Shown one piece after another: positions 24,230-26,965 of a stretch of DNA of 26,965 nt. The stretch is from RBC101 sp052387735. GTDB taxonomy: Bacteria; Gemmatimonadota; Gemmatimonadetes; Gemmatimonadales; Gemmatimonadaceae. A model generated the notes under the pieces. The model worked only from the letters and a program-made list of their open reading frames with translations, made no database searches and had not been told where the DNA came from. The position numbers and the translations under genes were made by a program. The stretch lies in assembly GCA_052387735.1 (NCBI GenBank), contig JBQTIW010000226.1, positions 1 through 26,965 on the forward strand. Reading direction: 5' to 3'. How positions within the stretch are numbered: the stretch's first letter is position 1; the number at the start of each line of letters is the position of its first letter.

Positions 24230-25396
24230 ATGACCAAGCCCACCGCGGCCCCGGCGGTCAATCTCCGCGCGCTTCTCGAGGAGATGATCGAGCGTGACGC
24301 GTCCGACCTGCACATCACGGCGGGCGAGCGCGCCAAGCTGCGCGTGGACGGCGACATCATCAACTCGAATCTCGAGTATTCGCTCAGCCCTAAGGACACG
24401 CTGCAGCTGGCCTATTCCGTCCTCACCGAGAACCAGAAAAAGCGGTTCGAGATGGAGGATGAGCTCGACTTCTCATTCGGCATCCAGAACCTCGCCCGCT
24501 TTCGTGGCAACTGTTTCAAACAGCGCGGATGCGTGTCAATGGTGATCCGGCAGATCCCGTTCAACATCCGCACCTTTTCCGATCTTGGCCTTCCGCCGGT
24601 GATCGCCCGGATGGCCGAAAAGCCGCGGGGGCTGGTGCTCGTCACCGGGCCCACGGGCTCCGGGAAATCGACCACGCTGGCCGCGATGATCGACAAGATC
24701 AACCGCGAGCGCAAAGGGCACATCATCACGGTGGAAGACCCGATCGAGTTCATCCATCGCCACCAGAACTGCATCGTCAACCAGCGCGAAGTCGGCACCG
24801 ATACCAAGACGTTCTCCAACGCGCTCAAGTACGCGCTGCGTGAAGACCCTGACGTGATCCTCATCGGCGAAATGCGGGACCTGGAGACCATCCAGGCCGC
24901 GCTGACCATTGCCGAGACGGGCCACCTCGTCTTCGCCACGTTGCACACCAATTCCTCGGCCGAAGCGATCAACCGCATCATCGACGTTTTCCCGAGCCAC
25001 CAGCAGTCGCAGGTACGCGCGCAGTTGGCCTTCGTCCTCGAGGGCATCGTGACGCAGACCCTCTTGCCGCGGGCCCGCGGCCGCGGCCGCGTGATGGCCG
25101 CGGAGATCCTCGTGATCACGGCGGCGATTCGCGCGCTCGTGCGCGACGACAAGATCCACCAGATCTACTCGCTGATGCAGTCGGGCAAGAAGTTCGGCAT
25201 GCAGACGCTCAACGATGCGCTGTACCAGCTCTATGTCGCCCGCGAGGTCGCGGAGGAGGAATGCCTTCGCACGTCGGGCGACCCTAACGAGTTCCTGCGC
25301 ATGATCGGCCGCGCCCCCCTCGACGAGGACGGCGATGGCAAGAACGGCGGGAAGGGGCCGTCCCGAGCGCCCGCGGCCGCTGGCGCCCGCCGCTAG
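24230..25396 (+). CDS. pilT: Type IV pilus retraction ATPase PilT
   Basis: A 388-residue PilT-family ATPase that disassembles the pilus and drives retraction, twitching and pulling in of DNA. The N-terminus has the family pattern ASDLHITAGERAKLRVDG. The core has Walker A GPTGSGKSTT, the Asp box region HIITVEDPIEFIH, Walker B DVILIGEMRDLETIQ, the His box GHLVFATLHTN, and an AIRNLIRE-type motif (AIRALVRD). The C-terminus is about 40 residues longer than in E. coli or Pseudomonas PilT and is charged. The ATG at 24230 matches the family start; the frame is open further upstream but shows no homology or ribosome site. It lies 35 bp before pilC. The AIRALVRD motif and domain order favour PilT over PilU. 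Confidence 0.93.
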   Translation: MTKPTAAPAVNLRALLEEMIERDASDLHITAGERAKLRVDGDIINSNLEYSLSPKDTLQLAYSVLTENQKKRFEMEDELDFSFGIQNLARFRGNCFKQRGCVSMVIRQIPFNIRTFSDLGLPPVIARMAEKPRGLVLVTGPTGSGKSTTLAAMIDKINRERKGHIITVEDPIEFIHRHQNCIVNQREVGTDTKTFSNALKYALREDPDVILIGEMRDLETIQAALTIAETGHLVFATLHTNSSAEAINRIIDVFPSHQQSQVRAQLAFVLEGIVTQTLLPRARGRGRVMAAEILVITAAIRALVRDDKIHQIYSLMQSGKKFGMQTLNDALYQLYVAREVAEEECLRTSGDPNEFLRMIGRAPLDEDGDGKNGGKGPSRAPAAAGARR

Positions 25397-25431
25397 ACCG
25401 GGATTCACCGCATGAGAAGGGCAGGAGACTG

Positions 25432-26625
25432 ATGCCAAACTTTACGTACACCGCGCGGTCGCACAGCGGCGAGCTCAAGACCGCCACGATCGAAGCCCAA
25501 TCTCGGGAAGAAGTCGTCGCCCAACTGCGGCGCCAGCGTCTGTCCGTCGTGAAAGTCGACGAGGAGGCGAAGCCCAAGAAGGCCAAGGGCTCCGTGAAGA
25601 TGCGCGACGTCGTGATCTTCACTCGGCAGTTCTCGACCATGATCAATGCCGGTCTGCCGCTCGTGCAGGCGCTCGACATCCTGGCCAAACAGACCGAGAA
25701 CAAGGTGCTCGCCGACGTGACGCGTGCCGTCGTGTTCGATGTCGAGTCCGGGCATACCGTCGCCGACGCGCTGGCCAAGCACCCGAATGCGTTCAGCGAG
25801 CTCTACGTGAACATGGTGGCCGCAGGTGAAGCCGGCGGTATCCTCGACACGATCCTGATGCGACTGGCAACGTTCATGGAAAAGAACGATGCGCTGGTCC
25901 GGAAGGTGAAGGGTGCGATGATCTACCCAGGCGTCATCATGTCCGTCGCCGCAATCGCGATCGTCGTCCTCCTCATCTTCGTGATCCCGGTGTTCGAGGA
26001 GATGTTCGCCTCGGTGGGCATGCCGCTGCCGGTTCCCACGCGCGTGGTGATCGCGATGTCACGCTTCCTCAAGGGCTACTGGTGGGCGGTCGGCGCCGGC
26101 ATGATCGCCGGTGGCTACCTGCTCAAGCGCTACTACGCGACATCCAACGGCAAGCTCGCAATCGACAAACTCCTGCTGAAGGTCCCGGTGCTGGGCGACG
26201 TGCTGCGCAAGTCGGCGGTATCTCGCTTTACGCGCACGTTAGGCACCCTCATCTCCTCCGGCGTCAGCATCCTGGACGGCCTCGAAATCACCGCCAAGAC
26301 GGCCGGCAACCGCGTGATCCAGGATGCGATCATGGCCTCCCGCGCCTCGATCGCCGGCGGAGACACGATCGCCGCTCCGTTACAGAAGTCGGCCGTGTTT
26401 CCCCCGATGGTCATCAGCATGATCGCCGTCGGCGAACAGACCGGCGGGCTCGACGAAATGCTCTCGAAGATCGCGGACTTCTACGATGAAGAGGTCGACG
26501 CGGCCGTTTCGGGCTTGCTAGCGCTGCTGGAACCGATCATGATTGTGTTCCTTGGCGTCGTGGTCGGCGGTATGGTGGTCGCGATGTACCTCCCGATCTT
26601 TGACATGATCAACGCGGTGCAATAA
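25432..26625 (+). CDS. pilC: Type IV pilus inner-membrane platform protein PilC
   Basis: A 397-residue PilC/GspF-family protein, full length for the family, preceded by an AGGAG ribosome site at a good distance from the ATG. It begins with the typical MPNFTYTARSHSGELK segment. Two T2SSF domains (about 65-190 and 265-390) flank the membrane segments; hydrophobic helices are near 165-190, 215-235 and 365-390. PilC spans the inner membrane and couples the PilB and PilT motors to the pilin subunits. It is the last gene of the pilB-pilT-pilC group; the pilMNOPQ genes and pilins are not in the window. A hairpin and a T-tailed terminator follow. Confidence 0.94.
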   Translation: MPNFTYTARSHSGELKTATIEAQSREEVVAQLRRQRLSVVKVDEEAKPKKAKGSVKMRDVVIFTRQFSTMINAGLPLVQALDILAKQTENKVLADVTRAVVFDVESGHTVADALAKHPNAFSELYVNMVAAGEAGGILDTILMRLATFMEKNDALVRKVKGAMIYPGVIMSVAAIAIVVLLIFVIPVFEEMFASVGMPLPVPTRVVIAMSRFLKGYWWAVGAGMIAGGYLLKRYYATSNGKLAIDKLLLKVPVLGDVLRKSAVSRFTRTLGTLISSGVSILDGLEITAKTAGNRVIQDAIMASRASIAGGDTIAAPLQKSAVFPPMVISMIAVGEQTGGLDEMLSKIADFYDEEVDAAVSGLLALLEPIMIVFLGVVVGGMVVAMYLPIFDMINAVQ

Positions 26626-26635
26626 GGGCTAGCAG

Positions 26636-26661
26636 GTGATCGGGTGATAGGGCCCGATCAC
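26636..26661 (+). terminator. Perfect 9-bp hairpin after pilC
   Basis: GTGATCGGG (26636-26644) and CCCGATCAC (26653-26661) pair perfectly around an 8-nt loop, starting 10 bp after the pilC stop. No T-run follows, so it may be an mRNA 3'-end stabiliser or a half of the termination signal completed at 26719-26749. The loop begins TGATAGG, echoing the stem, so the element looks like a partly duplicated GTGATNGG unit. Confidence 0.4.
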
Positions 26662-26718
26662 TCGATGGCTGAACGTGCTTTCGTTCCCTTTCGCCCTCGT
26701 GCTGGGGAACGGCACAAA

Positions 26719-26749
26719 CGCCCACGGGAGTAATCCCGGGGGCGCTTTT
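26719..26749 (+). terminator. Rho-independent terminator, possibly bidirectional
   Basis: Arms 26719-26729 and 26734-26744 form an 11-bp stem with one A-G mismatch, around the tetraloop GTAA, followed by CTTTT (26745-26749). On the opposite strand the stem is followed by TTTG, so it could also end the convergent transcript. It sits 94 bp after the pilC stop. Confidence 0.7.
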
Positions 26750-26842
26750 GTTGGTTCGCCCGTGCGCTGCGCGCCCGACCTCGTCCCGGGCCTTGTGCCC
26801 TCGTGACCTGCTGCCCCCGTGCGCCCCAATACTCCCCTACGT

Positions 26843-26965
26843 CTATCCGCCGCTGGTGCGCTTGAGGGCAGTCGGTCCTGTGGGCTCCGGGAGCCTGGGT
26901 GACGTCTCGGGGCAGGTGAAGATCAGGTTGATCCAACCGTCGCGCCGAAGGCCCATCATCAGGCC
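26843..26965 (-). CDS. Possible C-terminal end of a convergent gene
   Basis: On the minus strand the frame is open from the window edge to TAG at 26845-26843, giving 40 residues that include GLMMGLRRDGWINLIFTC. The first 23 or so codons have almost only G or C at third positions, as in real genes here; the last 17 are Pro/Thr-rich and less biased. The placement, convergent with pilC and before a bidirectional terminator, is sensible. I do not recognise the family, and the antisense plus frame is also open, so this is tentative. Confidence 0.4.
   Translation of the reverse strand, partial: GLMMGLRRDGWINLIFTCPETSPRLPEPTGPTALKRTSGG

Larger units (their letters stand above)
741..26244. repeat. 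Dispersed heptamer GTTAGGC / GCCTAAC, 20 copies
   Basis: Exact GTTAGGC starts at 741, 6732, 7581, 10761, 12608, 13626, 14582, 15506, 18255 and 26238. Exact GCCTAAC starts at 2734, 3616, 4468, 4847, 8863, 9733, 10113, 12298, 16336 and 20569. Near copies are at 13235 (ACCTAACG), 13898 (CGTTAGGA) and 25283 (CCCTAACG). Seventeen of the 20 extend to CGTTAGGC or its complement. Copies fall in almost every gene, on both strands, and one is intergenic (4847). Confidence 0.85.
26626..26965. other. Region downstream of pilC to the window end
   Basis: This stretch holds a perfect hairpin directly after pilC (26636-26661), a T-tailed terminator (26719-26749) and the probable 3' end of a convergent gene (26843-26965). 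Between them (26662-26718 and 26750-26842) I see only small, weak dyads (such as GTTCCC ... GGGAAC at about 26684-26709) and no gene with domain support. Confidence 0.5.

Noticed and set aside
26658..26936. 92-codon minus-strand open frame at the window end
   Set aside because: It runs straight through the terminator stem at 26719-26744, is Arg/Gly-rich without domain, and competes with the better-biased frame ending at 26843.

Overview
This is a high-GC (roughly two-thirds G+C by eye) chromosomal window with Gram-negative envelope genes throughout. The best taxonomic guess is Gemmatimonadota. The reasons are a SprA-like giant outer-membrane protein outside an obvious Bacteroidota background, an ADOP-type permease, Big_2 lipoproteins, proteins rich in 'DSxR' repeats, and the base composition. 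This is inference from gene style, not from a marker gene. No rRNA, tRNA, insertion sequence, prophage or CRISPR array was seen.

Layout. Positions 2-139 hold the 3' end of a gene for an outer-membrane beta-barrel protein, followed by a strong hairpin. A Big_2 (Ig-like) lipoprotein (304-2139, +) runs tail-to-tail with no gap into an ADOP/MacB-FtsX permease (2140-4557, -). A 396-bp divergent region with sigma-54-like signals separates that gene from a membrane PAS-GGDEF-EAL protein (4954-6996, +). The stop codon of the latter overlaps, on the opposite strand, the stop of mlaD. A tight four-gene minus-strand operon, lptF-lptG-mlaE-mlaD (11639 down to 6993), with 1-4 nt overlaps, joins LPS export and inner-membrane phospholipid transport. 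Divergent from it lie a 2023-residue SprA-like outer-membrane protein (11733-17804) and a lipoprotein of the M28/type II glutaminyl cyclase family (17827-18735). A MASE1-PAS-PAS histidine kinase (18871-21366, -) is divergent from a DNA-uptake and type IV pilus cluster: a ComEA-like helix-hairpin-helix protein, pilB, pilT and pilC (21484-26625, +). The window ends with two hairpins and the probable tail of a convergent gene.

How the genes fit together. Most of the window builds or uses the outer membrane: barrel and lipoprotein cargo, LPS transport (LptFG), phospholipid transport (MlaED), a type IX-secretion-type translocon (SprA) with an N-terminal-glutamine-cyclising candidate enzyme beside it, and surface pili with a possible DNA-binding ComEA partner. 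A c-di-GMP enzyme and a sensor kinase are plausible regulators, but the sequence does not link them to specific targets.

The most unusual signal is not a gene. The heptamer GTTAGGC / GCCTAAC occurs 20 times (17 of them as CGTTAGGC / GCCTAACG) on both strands, in three reading-frame contexts and once outside genes. It captures most of the TTA leucine codons in the window. It behaves like a genome-wide DNA-level motif of unknown purpose.
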